Source: Blautia sp. MSJ-9
GTDB taxonomy: Bacteria; Bacillota; Clostridia; Lachnospirales; Lachnospiraceae
Assembly: GCF_018919065.1 (NCBI RefSeq)
Contig: NZ_JAHLQG010000012.1
Span: forward strand, 120,502-184,501
Direction of reading: 5' to 3'
Length of the DNA: 64,000 bases
Positions 1-9,746 of the stretch are shown piece by piece. Every line of letters begins with the position of its first letter. Positions within the stretch are counted from its first letter, which is position 1. The translations under genes and the position numbers were made by a program. Under the pieces are notes generated by a model, which had not been told where the DNA came from, ran no database searches, and was given only the letters and a program-made list of their open reading frames with translations.

Positions 1-39
1 AAGTGCCCCACTTGTTCTTAAGTGAATTAAAAACTTTAT

Positions 40-200
40 CCTCACACGACTGAAGTCGCGTGCTTCCAGACGCTTTAGGCGTCAGACTAAATATCGGCGG
101 ATACGCCTGTAACTTAGGACAGCGCAGTTATGCGCATTTTCCCATGCCAGATATGGCAGGTTCCCACATTGCAGGTAGTCCGCTGTATATCTGCCTGCAT
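40..200 (-). ncRNA. candidate omega RNA / right end of the TnpB element
   Basis: Directly downstream of the tnpB stop (minus strand) lies a run of compact hairpins: TGCAGG (170-175) with CCTGCA (194-199), TGCCA/TGGCA at 145-158, GCGCA/TGCGC at 122-135, GGCG/CGCC at 96-107, GACGC/GCGTC at 69-83, and a longer stem near 47-65. Five short stems with 4-5 nt loops in 130 bases are unlikely by chance. In IS200/IS605-type elements the omega RNA overlaps the 3' end of tnpB and runs into the transposon right end, whose flank supplies the guide. By that analogy the scaffold would end near 40-46 and the guide would be read from about 20-40. Exact ends are inferred; I see no direct evidence of transcription. 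Confidence 0.45.
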
Positions 201-1529
201 TTATGCCGCCTTTAAGATTTCCATTTGTAAATGAAGTTCTTTCAGATCTGCATAAACACATGAGGTTCTACGCTTTACCGGAGGGACTTTTGCCTCCAGC
301 AAAGACCTTTCCGTTACCGGAAGGGGTTTTAAAAGTTCTCTGATAAAATATCTTGCCCCGATATTATACGATGCCGACAGATCACAGTTATATTGTTTTC
401 CTGTCTGGAATACACAAATACTGTAATTCTTCGGGTTACGGGATACATTTCCAGAACCATCATACGCAAGCCTGCTTGTATTCCATGCACAGACTCTGGA
501 TATGCGCATTCCTTTTCTGTGTGCCTGATGTTCACAACGCTTCTGGATATCCCGTTTTCTCCACAGATGCAGTTTCTGCTTTTTCTTTCCGGATATCTTC
601 CCCTGCATTTCCAGATATTCGAATACGATCACATCCGCATGGTTTTCTTCGGCATATTTTACGATCGCACCTGCAATTTTTCTTCCCATCTCTATATTCA
701 GACGTTTCGTATATGCCCATCTTCCCCGTGACTGCGCAGAGCCGTGCTCTCTCTGGAATCTCCGGATCCGTCCCAGTGTGCGGTACATCCGGTCTTTTTC
801 ACTGGGATGATCGATAAATTTTCTTCCCAGGACAGTTCCGTCTGCCCGCATAATGGTACAGACCGCATCGGTATTGATTCCCAAGTCCACACTACAGATG
901 ATCTGTTCTTTTACCGGCGTTTTTGTAAGTGTTACTTCTTCCGTATAAGAAAAACGCAGGAAATATTTATGGTATCTTTTCTCCAGTGTCGGGGCTGATG
1001 CCTTTTTCCCCGACCAGTTCTTGCGCAGATATTCCATATCTGTGTGATTTAAACGCACACAAAACCATTTCCAGTCATGACCATCATACAGTTTCAGGTA
1101 TGCTTCGTCTTTTCCTTCTTTTCCCTCTCTGTACATGACATCACGATAAAAAACAGGCATGGCATGATTCTCATACGCCAGTCTGGGTTTCCCTGCTTTT
1201 TCTCCTGACTTTTCCCACAGATCCATCCGTGTTTCGTAAGAAGATACACTTCCCAATGCATGCTGGATTGCGGCTCGTCTCAGGTAGGACGGCATCTTCG
1301 GGAAGCGAAGATCAAAATCAAAGCGTGCAGAATTCTTTTTCGTGGTATGTACCAGATGCTCCGCGGCATTGAAGCGTCTCTTGCTATCGGAAATCTGTTC
1401 CAGTTCTTCCCACACCTGCCCATATATTTCTGTCAGATAACTGACCGCAGACCGGTAGATTTCCAGGGTCTGATGGATTGGAATATTCTGTTTTCGTAAT
1501 TCTACGCCATAGCTGGATAAAACCTGCAT
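201..1529 (-). CDS. tnpB: TnpB-type RNA-guided nuclease (IS200/IS605 OrfB family)
   Basis: A 442-residue TnpB-like protein. The RuvC-type catalytic triad is visible: Asp215 in DLGIN, Glu304 in VFEYLEM, and Asp393 in NCDLSASYN. TnpB proteins are omega-RNA-guided DNA endonucleases that cut the empty donor site and help IS200/IS605 elements persist. No TnpA (Y1 transposase) gene is present nearby, so this is a stand-alone copy. The zinc-ribbon region normally found between the second and third RuvC motifs (two CxxC pairs) is degenerate: only single cysteines remain around residues 347, 382 and 392. The triad is intact, so nuclease activity is possible. A structured RNA region follows its stop codon and a good promoter precedes it. 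The start codon follows a purine-rich GGAGGAAAAGGG. Confidence 0.85.
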   Translation of the reverse strand: MQVLSSYGVELRKQNIPIHQTLEIYRSAVSYLTEIYGQVWEELEQISDSKRRFNAAEHLVHTTKKNSARFDFDLRFPKMPSYLRRAAIQHALGSVSSYETRMDLWEKSGEKAGKPRLAYENHAMPVFYRDVMYREGKEGKDEAYLKLYDGHDWKWFCVRLNHTDMEYLRKNWSGKKASAPTLEKRYHKYFLRFSYTEEVTLTKTPVKEQIICSVDLGINTDAVCTIMRADGTVLGRKFIDHPSEKDRMYRTLGRIRRFQREHGSAQSRGRWAYTKRLNIEMGRKIAGAIVKYAEENHADVIVFEYLEMQGKISGKKKQKLHLWRKRDIQKRCEHQAHRKGMRISRVCAWNTSRLAYDGSGNVSRNPKNYSICVFQTGKQYNCDLSASYNIGARYFIRELLKPLPVTERSLLEAKVPPVKRRTSCVYADLKELHLQMEILKAA

Positions 1530-1600
1530 CCCTTTTCCTCCCCGTCAGACAATTATCTGCCTTGCTCCAATTTATCTTATACTGTTTCATCTCTAACTAT

Positions 1601-1629
1601 ATTCTAACGTATCTAATCACTTCTTGCAA
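1601..1629 (-). promoter_or_regulatory. promoter of tnpB
   Basis: On the minus strand TTGCAA (1624-1629) and TAGAAT (1601-1606) are separated by exactly 17 bases, a sigma-A-type spacing, about 70 bases upstream of the tnpB start. Confidence 0.5.
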
Positions 1630-1672
1630 ACATTTGTTCTGTTTTTATAAAAAAATTTGCGTGTCTAACTCA

Positions 1673-2026
1673 TCACTGGAAGTAACGAGAATGCGACACG
1701 CAGTTATTCAAATAAGAAAAAGCATCTCCAACCATATGTCTCAACGGCATCGCATAATGTATTCTTTCCTGATTCTCCAATCCCCAAATTACAAAATCCA
1801 TTCCATATGCAGTTTTCTTTACAACATCCAGCACCTTCTGCACTGTTTCTACATGTCCATTACACTTGAGAATTGAAGAAATATCTGTATCTACTTCTAA
1901 AAGATCATCCGGCTTCAACACCTGCTCTCCATCAAATAAAGCTGCATTAAACAAATCCGCAAAATGATGATTATCCCTCCTGAAATTCTTTAGTATGGTA
2001 TCCGGTTTTACCTTGTTTCGTTCCAC
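1673..2026 (-). pseudogene. truncated Rpn-family nuclease (copy A)
   Basis: The 117-residue reading frame begins like Rpn / PD-(D/E)XK 'recombination-promoting nuclease' proteins (motifs FADLFNAALFDG, VLKPDDL, DVVKKTAYG, FVIWGLENQERIHYAMPLR). These proteins are normally about 280-330 residues, so only the N-terminal third remains and the last 20 residues are unrelated. It starts with GTG behind a distant AAGGAAGG. A second broken copy lies at 3518-4055 in the same orientation and shares upstream DNA, so the two form a direct repeat around glf. Unlikely to be functional. Confidence 0.7.
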
Positions 2027-2222
2027 CGTTCGCCATCCTTCCTTTATGATATTAATATATCATAAGTCATTTTTTATTTCTATCCAAAATTCCTGACTTA
2101 AAATGACTTTAGATATATCTTGTTTGGAATCTTATATCATTCTCTTTGCAAATTTACTTGAAAGATGTCGAAAATATTTTTTAATAATTGGTTTAGTTTT
2201 TGTTTATTCTCATTTTATGAAA
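1723..2222. repeat. direct repeat copy A flanking glf
   Basis: About 500 bases, including the Rpn fragment and roughly 190 bases of its upstream A+T-rich DNA, match 3707-4208 in the same orientation with scattered substitutions. Shared landmarks are the Rpn N-terminal coding part and the stretch containing ATATCATTCTCTTTGCAAAT. The unit between the copies carries glf. Confidence 0.7.
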
Positions 2223-2342
2223 TGTAATCCAATGCATTTCTTTCTATATATTTCCGCTCAAAACGAATATTTTTATCAGACACGCTCAGATGCGTAGTCC
2301 ACCCTATAACTATAGAAAAGATAAAATGAAATCTTTTTAAAA

Positions 2343-3476
2343 TTAGAAAATAATTGATTTCTCACTTCTCAATTCACCGGCACATTTCTCCAGCGCCGCA
2401 GCAATCACCTGATCCATATCATAATACTTATATTCCCCAAGACGCCCTCCAAAAATTACTTTTTCTTCTGAATCTGCCATTTTCTTATACTCTGCATACA
2501 GCTTACTGTTCTTCTCATCGTTAACCGGATAGTATGGCTCATCTCCCGGTTTCCATTCAGAAGAATATTCTCGGCTGATAACCGTTTTAGGAAGATCATT
2601 TCCATCCTCATCTTTCCCAAACTCAAACCATTTATGTTCAATGATCCTTGTCCATGGTGTTTCACGGTCTGTATAATTTACCGCCGCATTCCCCTGGAAA
2701 TTCGGAATGTCCAGAACTTCATTTTCAAAACGAACAGAACGATATTCCAGATTTCCAAGACTGTAATTAAAGTAAGCATCAATCGCTCCTGTATAAATTA
2801 CTTTTGCAGCAATCTGGTCATACTCCTGTTTTTTCGCCAGATAATCTTCATTTAATCTGACTTCAATGCCTTCCAGCATATTTTCCACCATCTTCGTATA
2901 ACCACCTACCGGGATTCCCTGATAAAGCGCATTAAAATAGTTATTATCAAAAGTCAGACGCACCGGCAGTCGTTTAATAATAAATGCAGGAAGTTCCTTA
3001 CAGTCACGTCCCCACTGCTTCTCTGTGTATCCCTTTACCAGCTTTTCATAAATATCACGTCCAATCAGAGAAATCGCCTGCTCTTCCAGATTCTTCGGTT
3101 CTCCTGTAATCTCCTTCTTCTGCTCCTCAATCTTCGCCGCAGCCTCCTCCGGAGTCACAACGCCCCACATCTTATTAAACGTGTACATATTAAAAGGCAT
3201 AGAATAAAGTTCACCCTTATAATTCGCCACCGGTGAATTCGTAAAACGATTAAATGTCGCAAATTGTGTGATATAATTCCATACTTTCGTATTATTTGTA
3301 TGGAAAATATGCGCACCATATTTGTGAACATTAATCCCTTCCACTTTCTCTGTAAAAACATTTCCAGCTATATTCGATCTTTTATCAATTACAAGAACTG
3401 ACTTTCCAGCCGCCTTTGCCTCATGTGCAAAAACAGCACCATATAAACCTGCACCAACGATCAGATAATCATACAT
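2343..3476 (-). CDS. glf: UDP-galactopyranose mutase
   Basis: Glf converts UDP-galactopyranose to UDP-galactofuranose using reduced FAD, supplying Galf for cell-surface polysaccharides. The 377-residue length is standard. The N-terminus has the FAD-binding motif IVGAGLYGA, followed by the HKYGAHIFHT segment and, near the C-terminus, GRLGEYKYYDMDQVI, all typical of bacterial Glf. ATG is preceded by GGGAG at 9 bases. It is the last gene of the leftward EPS cluster, which suggests that the polymer contains galactofuranose. It is separated from wzx by the second Rpn remnant and bracketed by a 500-base direct repeat, so it looks like an individually acquired or deletable cassette. Confidence 0.95.
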   Translation of the reverse strand: MYDYLIVGAGLYGAVFAHEAKAAGKSVLVIDKRSNIAGNVFTEKVEGINVHKYGAHIFHTNNTKVWNYITQFATFNRFTNSPVANYKGELYSMPFNMYTFNKMWGVVTPEEAAAKIEEQKKEITGEPKNLEEQAISLIGRDIYEKLVKGYTEKQWGRDCKELPAFIIKRLPVRLTFDNNYFNALYQGIPVGGYTKMVENMLEGIEVRLNEDYLAKKQEYDQIAAKVIYTGAIDAYFNYSLGNLEYRSVRFENEVLDIPNFQGNAAVNYTDRETPWTRIIEHKWFEFGKDEDGNDLPKTVISREYSSEWKPGDEPYYPVNDEKNSKLYAEYKKMADSEEKVIFGGRLGEYKYYDMDQVIAAALEKCAGELRSEKSIIF

Positions 3477-3517
3477 TCTGTTATTCTCCCTTCATCATAC
3501 GCATGGTAGTCGCAATT

Positions 3518-4055
3518 CTACCAGTATTTCTCGACATAACTAACAGCATCTTCTTCGGACAAAGAAAATTGTTTTATAAGATTTCTTATTGCGTCGTCTT
3601 TGCTGATATTAAAGTTCTTGCAGGTCTTAATAGCACCCGCAATCATTCCCTCTTTTTCTATTTCTTCCAATGCGCTGCACATATTCATTCGACCTCCTTT
3701 TTCTTCCATCTCCAATCATATGTCTCAATGGCATCGCATAATGTATCCTCTCCTGATTCTCCAATCCCCAGATTACAAAATCCAGTCCATATGCAGTTTT
3801 CTTTACAACATCTAACACCTTCTGCACAGTTTCTGCATGTCCGTTAAACTTAATGATTGAAGAAAGATCCGTATCTGCTTCTGAAAGATCATCCGGCTTC
3901 AACACCTGCTCTCCATCAAATAGAGCCGCATTAAACAAATCTGCAAAATGATGATTATCCCTCCAGAAATTCTTTAGTATGGTATCCGGTTTTACTTTGT
4001 TCCGCTCCACCGTTCGCCATCCTTCCTTTCTGATTATTAATATACCATAGGTCAT
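3518..4055 (-). pseudogene. Rpn-family nuclease remnant (copy B)
   Basis: The N-terminal half (3627-4055) matches copy A through the PLRHMIGD motif, then leaves frame. A second frame (3518-3715) carries what looks like the C-terminal tail (EEIEKEGMIAGAIKTCKNF, then SLSEEDAVSYVEKYW). The central part of the gene is missing, so the two ends were joined out of frame by an internal deletion. Rpn proteins are PD-(D/E)XK nucleases often found in many decayed copies in Lachnospiraceae. This copy keeps both ends; copy A keeps only the front. Confidence 0.7.
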
Positions 4056-4208
4056 TTTTTATTTCTATCAAAAATCCCTGACTTCAAAACGACTTCAAAT
4101 ATATCATGTTCGGAATTTTATATCATTCTCTTTGCAAATGTACTCGAAAGATGTCGAAAATATTTTTTTAATAGTTCTTTTAGGTTTTGTTTATTCACAT
4201 TTTATGAA
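3707..4208. repeat. direct repeat copy B flanking glf
   Basis: Partner of 1723-2222, same orientation. The two copies enclose glf (2343-3476). Homologous recombination between them would remove glf and leave one copy. Confidence 0.7.
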
Positions 4209-4234
4209 TTGCTACCCCAATACTATCAACACTT

Positions 4235-5686
4235 CTATTTTTTCTTTGTTAATTTTTTCAAAACCTGACTCTCAATTTCCCATACAAGCGGCTCTTTTAA
4301 TACTGTCAAAATAACACCATATCCACCAAAGAAAAGAACAGCCGAGAATATCAAAGTTACAAAATTTCCCATTCCCAGCATCTTCACCCAGCTTGAACTT
4401 ACCACTCCGACAAATGTCGCTAATATAACTGCTCCATAACGTACATTCCTGTAAGCTGGTATAACTTCTTTTCTTAATGCAATAAATTGTACTATCCAGA
4501 CAACGCCTTCTGCCACAAGGGTACCAATTGCTGCTCCTGCTGATGCCAATTGCGGAATCAATATTGCATTCAAAATCAGATCAACAATTGCTCCTGCAAT
4601 TTCCGAATACAACACTACTTTTTCACGTCCCAATGGAACCAACATCTGAATCCCCATAATATTAGTCAGACCTATAAACAGAATCGTAGGCATAATAACC
4701 TGCATTGGAATAACTGACAAAATATAAGCATCACCCGACAGAAACAAAATTCCCTCTTTTGCATACAGAATAAAATAGACAGTCAAAGGAACTGCAATAA
4801 GAAAAACAAAATTAATCGCCTTTTTCGTAATTCTACGGAACTCATCCATTTCATGATGTTCTATGTAATAAGATGCTCTCGGCAACAGCACAGTTCCCAG
4901 AGAAGTGACAATTCCCAATAATACACTTTTGATTTTTACAGCAGCATTATAATATCCGACATCAACATCCGTTTTAATAAAGCCCAACATTACAGTATCC
5001 AAATTTGTATAAACTGTCGTAGCACATGACATCGCAAAGAAAATCATAATTGGCCCAAAATGCCTTCGAAAATTATAGTCTCCAACAGGCTTTACCTGAA
5101 TGTAACGATGAACATTAACTAAATTACAAATATTGGAAGCCGATGCAGCAAAAATAGAAATTCCACCATAAATAACATAATCACTCTTCTGATGGATCAG
5201 CACAAACATAGCAAGGAGTGCAATAAATTTAAATAAAATCGATCTGAGTGTTATATACGTATATTTTTCCAGTCCACGATACAGCCAGTCCATACCAATC
5301 GCATTAAATAATAATGTGGTACTCATAATCAAAAATAATGAACGTTCTGCCTGCAGCCGAGGTACACATCCCAGTGCGATTCCAAATGCAATATATGTTA
5401 TCACCGTCATACCAACATTAATAATAAAGATTTCCTGCACAGTTCTGGATAATTCAACTTTATCATCCCTTACCTTCGCACACGCCCGAATCCCGTAAGT
5501 TGGAATTCCCAGCTGCGCAAACAACGCAAAATAAGCAATCACCGAAGTGGCAAAAGACACTTTTCCAGTCCCTTCCGGTGACAAAATACGCGAAACATAT
5601 GGAAATGTAATCAATGGAAAAATAAACGATGACATTGTAAGCAATGCATTCATTATGAAATTCTTTTTAATTGAAGTTTGTTTCAA
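4235..5686 (-). CDS. wzx: Wzx-type polysaccharide flippase
   Basis: A 483-residue polytopic membrane protein of the MOP/MATE superfamily (polysaccharide transport branch). The N-terminal motif FPLITFPYVSRILSPEGTGKVSFA is the family hallmark, and about 12-14 hydrophobic segments follow. It should flip undecaprenyl-linked repeat units of the EPS across the membrane before polymerisation by the Wzy-like protein encoded at 7394-8707. The start is TTG with AGGGAG about 7 bases upstream; no ATG fits better. It lies 575 bases downstream of the acyltransferase gene, so it may have its own promoter. Confidence 0.9.
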   Translation of the reverse strand: MKQTSIKKNFIMNALLTMSSFIFPLITFPYVSRILSPEGTGKVSFATSVIAYFALFAQLGIPTYGIRACAKVRDDKVELSRTVQEIFIINVGMTVITYIAFGIALGCVPRLQAERSLFLIMSTTLLFNAIGMDWLYRGLEKYTYITLRSILFKFIALLAMFVLIHQKSDYVIYGGISIFAASASNICNLVNVHRYIQVKPVGDYNFRRHFGPIMIFFAMSCATTVYTNLDTVMLGFIKTDVDVGYYNAAVKIKSVLLGIVTSLGTVLLPRASYYIEHHEMDEFRRITKKAINFVFLIAVPLTVYFILYAKEGILFLSGDAYILSVIPMQVIMPTILFIGLTNIMGIQMLVPLGREKVVLYSEIAGAIVDLILNAILIPQLASAGAAIGTLVAEGVVWIVQFIALRKEVIPAYRNVRYGAVILATFVGVVSSSWVKMLGMGNFVTLIFSAVLFFGGYGVILTVLKEPLVWEIESQVLKKLTKKK

Positions 5687-6260
5687 AACTGTTCTCCCTG
5701 TGCTTTTTTAACATATTTGTACATGCAATAACCCAATACGTGAAATCCTTTTTGAAATTTATGATTGCCAGTTGCATTCTTAACATTTTTTGAATATACT
5801 ATAAATAAGCTAAAAACTTGCCGGTCATCACGGCTAGAATATGATGAATGTGTATGTTTAACTTCCGCAAGTGACGGAGTGCTGTAAAGCGTAGAATATT
5901 GCTTACATGTAATAAGAGTCTGTTGAAATGCAGACTCTTTCATTTTACGAAAGAAATGCTGTCAATAAAACTTGTCACAATAATTCACTGCTGAATGTCA
6001 ATGTTATTTTGACCTATATACTAAGGGTATCACCCCCGCCTACTCAACAGATATTGATCATCTTCTTGAACAACAAAAAAATAATTTTCTATTGCCATTA
6101 ATTAATATTCTTCTAATATGCTTTATTCTTCTTTATTGTTATTTCCTAGTTTCAAATAACAAATATATATTTACTCAAGAATTAAGCAGTTACACTCAAC
6201 TCTCTTTGCTACCTGACTGTATTGCATAAAATAAAGTTTGTATATATATAACATTCTGGT
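5687..6260. other. long gap inside the EPS cluster
   Basis: No convincing gene. A 9-bp perfect hairpin (AAGAGTCTG at 5914-5922, CAGACTCTT at 5931-5939) could be a terminator or processing site. On the plus strand a start-less frame from about 5983 to 6230 encodes some 75 residues with one strongly hydrophobic helix (FLLPLINILLICFILLYCY) and ends in TAA; it could be the 3' tail of a lost membrane-protein gene, but this is weak. The 86-codon minus-strand frame at 5683-5943 lacks a ribosome binding site and overlaps the hairpin, so I do not call it. Confidence 0.4.
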
Positions 6261-7356
<1,096 letters not shown>

Positions 7357-7358
<2 letters not shown>

Positions 7359-7392
7359 AATTTACTCCTTCCATTTTCATATGTCAATCCTT
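7357..7392 (-). promoter_or_regulatory. double translation start (ATG at 7380 and TTG at 7358), each with its own RBS
   Basis: Minus strand, reading leftward: AAGGA, 7 bases, ATG (7380-7378), ATG again in the same frame (7374), then AAGGAG (7370-7365), 6 bases, TTG (7358-7356) which abuts the repeats. ATG and TTG are in different frames. Counting frames, 19 copies join TTG to the acyltransferase, 18 or 21 join ATG, and 17 or 20 join neither. Confidence 0.8.
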
Positions 7393-7393
7393 C

Positions 7394-8707
7394 TTAAATC
7401 CTTTTATTAATTTTTATTCTTATTTTTACTTTATTAAAGTAAAAATATACCAACCCAACAAGAAACATTATCATCCATATATCAATAGATAAATAAACCG
7501 AAAAAAACTGTTCCGAATAAGAATGTAGTACAATTGTATAAAATAAATAAGAATATATTATTTTTCTAATGTGACTTTTTTTTATTAATGCTTTGTAATA
7601 TAAAACCGAATATACTATTGATGACAAAAAGGACAATAACACTAAACCTATATAGCCAAAGTCTTGTAAATAATATCTAAATGTTGTGTAGACATTACCA
7701 ATTAGAATTCCATTTGAAGATCGTCTAAATTCATTAATAGTATTCAAATCTATACTCGTGCCTATAAATTTATTTAAATATTTATAAATACTTGTAAATG
7801 TAACTGTTCCAAAATGTACTGATGTTGCCCCCTTATATTCTTTAACATATAAATCAAAAAGTTCAATTGAGCCACCAAAATAAGATGACACATAATCTAT
7901 AATTGTTTGATTACTGCTTCTTCCCACTGCTTCACGAATACAGTAGAAAAAGACTAACAATCCAATAACACCAATTATTCCATACCAAATAAACTTGATA
8001 TTTATATTCAAAACCTTTTTATTTTTCATAAAATAGAATAGTGCATATAACATCACTCCTTCGAGAAAAAGTTCTAAAAATTCATAACGTCCACTTGTTA
8101 AAAAACATTTAATAAAATCTAAAATAACCGGTATTAATAAATACAAATTTGTCTTAATTTTAGTTTGTCCAATAATTACGTTATAAATAAAAAAATATAT
8201 ACATACAATCGCGCTCGCTGTAACTAATCGAATTAATTGGTTAGTAAAAACAGACACGCTATAACCTGAATACATTATATTTTGTCTAAAAGAATACATC
8301 ATTGTAGTAAATGAACCTTTTCCGCCAATTTTTCTTACCTCAAGATAGTATAAAAAAATTGCCAAACAATCATAGACAGCAATGAAAATAACATTAGTTA
8401 AAGGTATATTAAAATATGGAAGAACAATCAATCTATCAGATTTCCTAATAATAGAAAAATATTTCTTCTGAAATATAATATAAACAATTATATTACCAGC
8501 TACACTCATAAAAATACCAGAACCGATAAAAAATACTGTTCTAGGACTTATATCTATTTGCCAATATTCTATATTTACACAAGCACATAATGTTGCCAAA
8601 ATATATGACAAAGTAATAACGCATGCAGGCGCAAATATATCACTACCTAAAAGTTTATATATTACGCCAAAAGTTACCATTAAACCAATTGTTAATATTA
8701 TAATCAT
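7394..8707 (-). CDS. wzy: Wzy-like oligosaccharide repeat unit polymerase
   Basis: A 437-residue, very hydrophobic protein with about 11-12 predicted membrane segments, a long loop in the second half and the architecture of oligosaccharide-repeat-unit polymerases. Wzy joins flipped repeat units on the outer membrane face into long chains. Wzy proteins are poorly conserved, so the call rests on topology, length, and the presence of Wzx, a priming transferase and three glycosyltransferase-like genes in the same leftward series. The stop codon lies 13 bases before the ATG-7380 start of the phase-variable acyltransferase, so translation may be coupled. The DNA is notably A+T-rich, as is usual for transferred serotype-specific genes. 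Confidence 0.8.
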   Translation of the reverse strand: MIIILTIGLMVTFGVIYKLLGSDIFAPACVITLSYILATLCACVNIEYWQIDISPRTVFFIGSGIFMSVAGNIIVYIIFQKKYFSIIRKSDRLIVLPYFNIPLTNVIFIAVYDCLAIFLYYLEVRKIGGKGSFTTMMYSFRQNIMYSGYSVSVFTNQLIRLVTASAIVCIYFFIYNVIIGQTKIKTNLYLLIPVILDFIKCFLTSGRYEFLELFLEGVMLYALFYFMKNKKVLNINIKFIWYGIIGVIGLLVFFYCIREAVGRSSNQTIIDYVSSYFGGSIELFDLYVKEYKGATSVHFGTVTFTSIYKYLNKFIGTSIDLNTINEFRRSSNGILIGNVYTTFRYYLQDFGYIGLVLLSFLSSIVYSVLYYKALIKKSHIRKIIYSYLFYTIVLHSYSEQFFSVYLSIDIWMIMFLVGLVYFYFNKVKIRIKINKRI

Positions 8708-8709
8708 AA

Positions 8710-9576
8710 TTATATTCCTCTAATATTAAACAATATTCTTTTTATAAATTGACTGACCCCTAGCATTTCAAAAAAATTTTTAATATCATTGACAACCATT
8801 GGAGGTTGTTCTGTATTTATAATTCGTAGTTCTTTGACTTTAATATTGTTATGAAGAATCCATACCCCCAACAATCTTTCTGAAATGTATCCAAAAATAC
8901 GTGCCTCTTGTTGACTATAGTTGCTAACATCAATTCTTTTTTCTACCTCAAACAAAATATCAAATAACCACTTAGAATATTGATCAAAAAGTTCCGAAGT
9001 CGTTATCAACATATTTCCAATATATCCCCAACACCCATTCATTATTTCATCATAATCCTTTAAATAATCTGGGTATATTTTTTGAATCACTAATCTTGTT
9101 ATATTCAAATCTTTTTCATAGCCACAATCTAAATAAGCCTTTTTTACCCCTCTATACGAATAAGTTTTTTTCGAAACAATAGCATCAAATTTTTTAGTAA
9201 TGAGCGTATTATATATATACGGTATATCTATCAAATATTTTTCCGAATTTGATAGACCAGATTTAGAAAAATATCGTCTATAATGACATAATCCTTTGAT
9301 ATTAGCAAATTCATCATTTTTCCAGATCCAATATTGTGCTGTTAGTTCACAATAATTAGAATTCTTAAAAGAAATATTGTCCAATGTATTATCTTTTATA
9401 TAATTACAATTCAAAGAACTTGTTAATTTCTTTCCTACCGCAATTGGTAAAAACTTATTACTTCTACAAATTTTCTCATTAAAATCTTTATGAGTCACGA
9501 CATAAATATTTACTCTATTAACACTATTTGAACTTATTGTACTTTTATCCATTTTTATCCTTTTATTTTTTAGCAT
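8710..9576 (-). CDS. DUF4422 glycosyltransferase-like protein
   Basis: A 288-residue cytoplasmic protein matching DUF4422 features: YVVTHKDF near the N-terminus, YCELTAQYWIWKN, GLCHYRRYF, a GNMLITTSELFDQY segment and a late RIFGYISERLLGVW block. DUF4422 proteins are found in polysaccharide loci and are thought to be glycosyltransferases (some act as galactofuranosyl or related transferases). Its stop overlaps closely with the start of wzy (3-base gap). ATG has GGGAAGG upstream; a second ATG 24 bases downstream also has AAGGA. Function inside this cluster is inferred from context only. Confidence 0.8.
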   Translation of the reverse strand: MLKNKRIKMDKSTISSNSVNRVNIYVVTHKDFNEKICRSNKFLPIAVGKKLTSSLNCNYIKDNTLDNISFKNSNYCELTAQYWIWKNDEFANIKGLCHYRRYFSKSGLSNSEKYLIDIPYIYNTLITKKFDAIVSKKTYSYRGVKKAYLDCGYEKDLNITRLVIQKIYPDYLKDYDEIMNGCWGYIGNMLITTSELFDQYSKWLFDILFEVEKRIDVSNYSQQEARIFGYISERLLGVWILHNNIKVKELRIINTEQPPMVVNDIKNFFEMLGVSQFIKRILFNIRGI

Positions 9577-9746
9577 TTATACCTTCCCATGTGTATATTT
9601 CAAAATCACATATTTTCTGACTACGACTACCATAAAAAATCAAGAATTTATACTTTATATTCCTTATCTAAGATTTCTAAATTATAAATATTCATTTACA
9701 CCTGTAACCAGAACTTTCATTTTCAGCCCTCTATCAATTTCAATAG

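Noticed and set aside
5683..5943. 86-codon minus-strand frame before wzx
   Set aside because: No ribosome binding site, starts inside a perfect hairpin, composition unlike a protein and no recognisable family.
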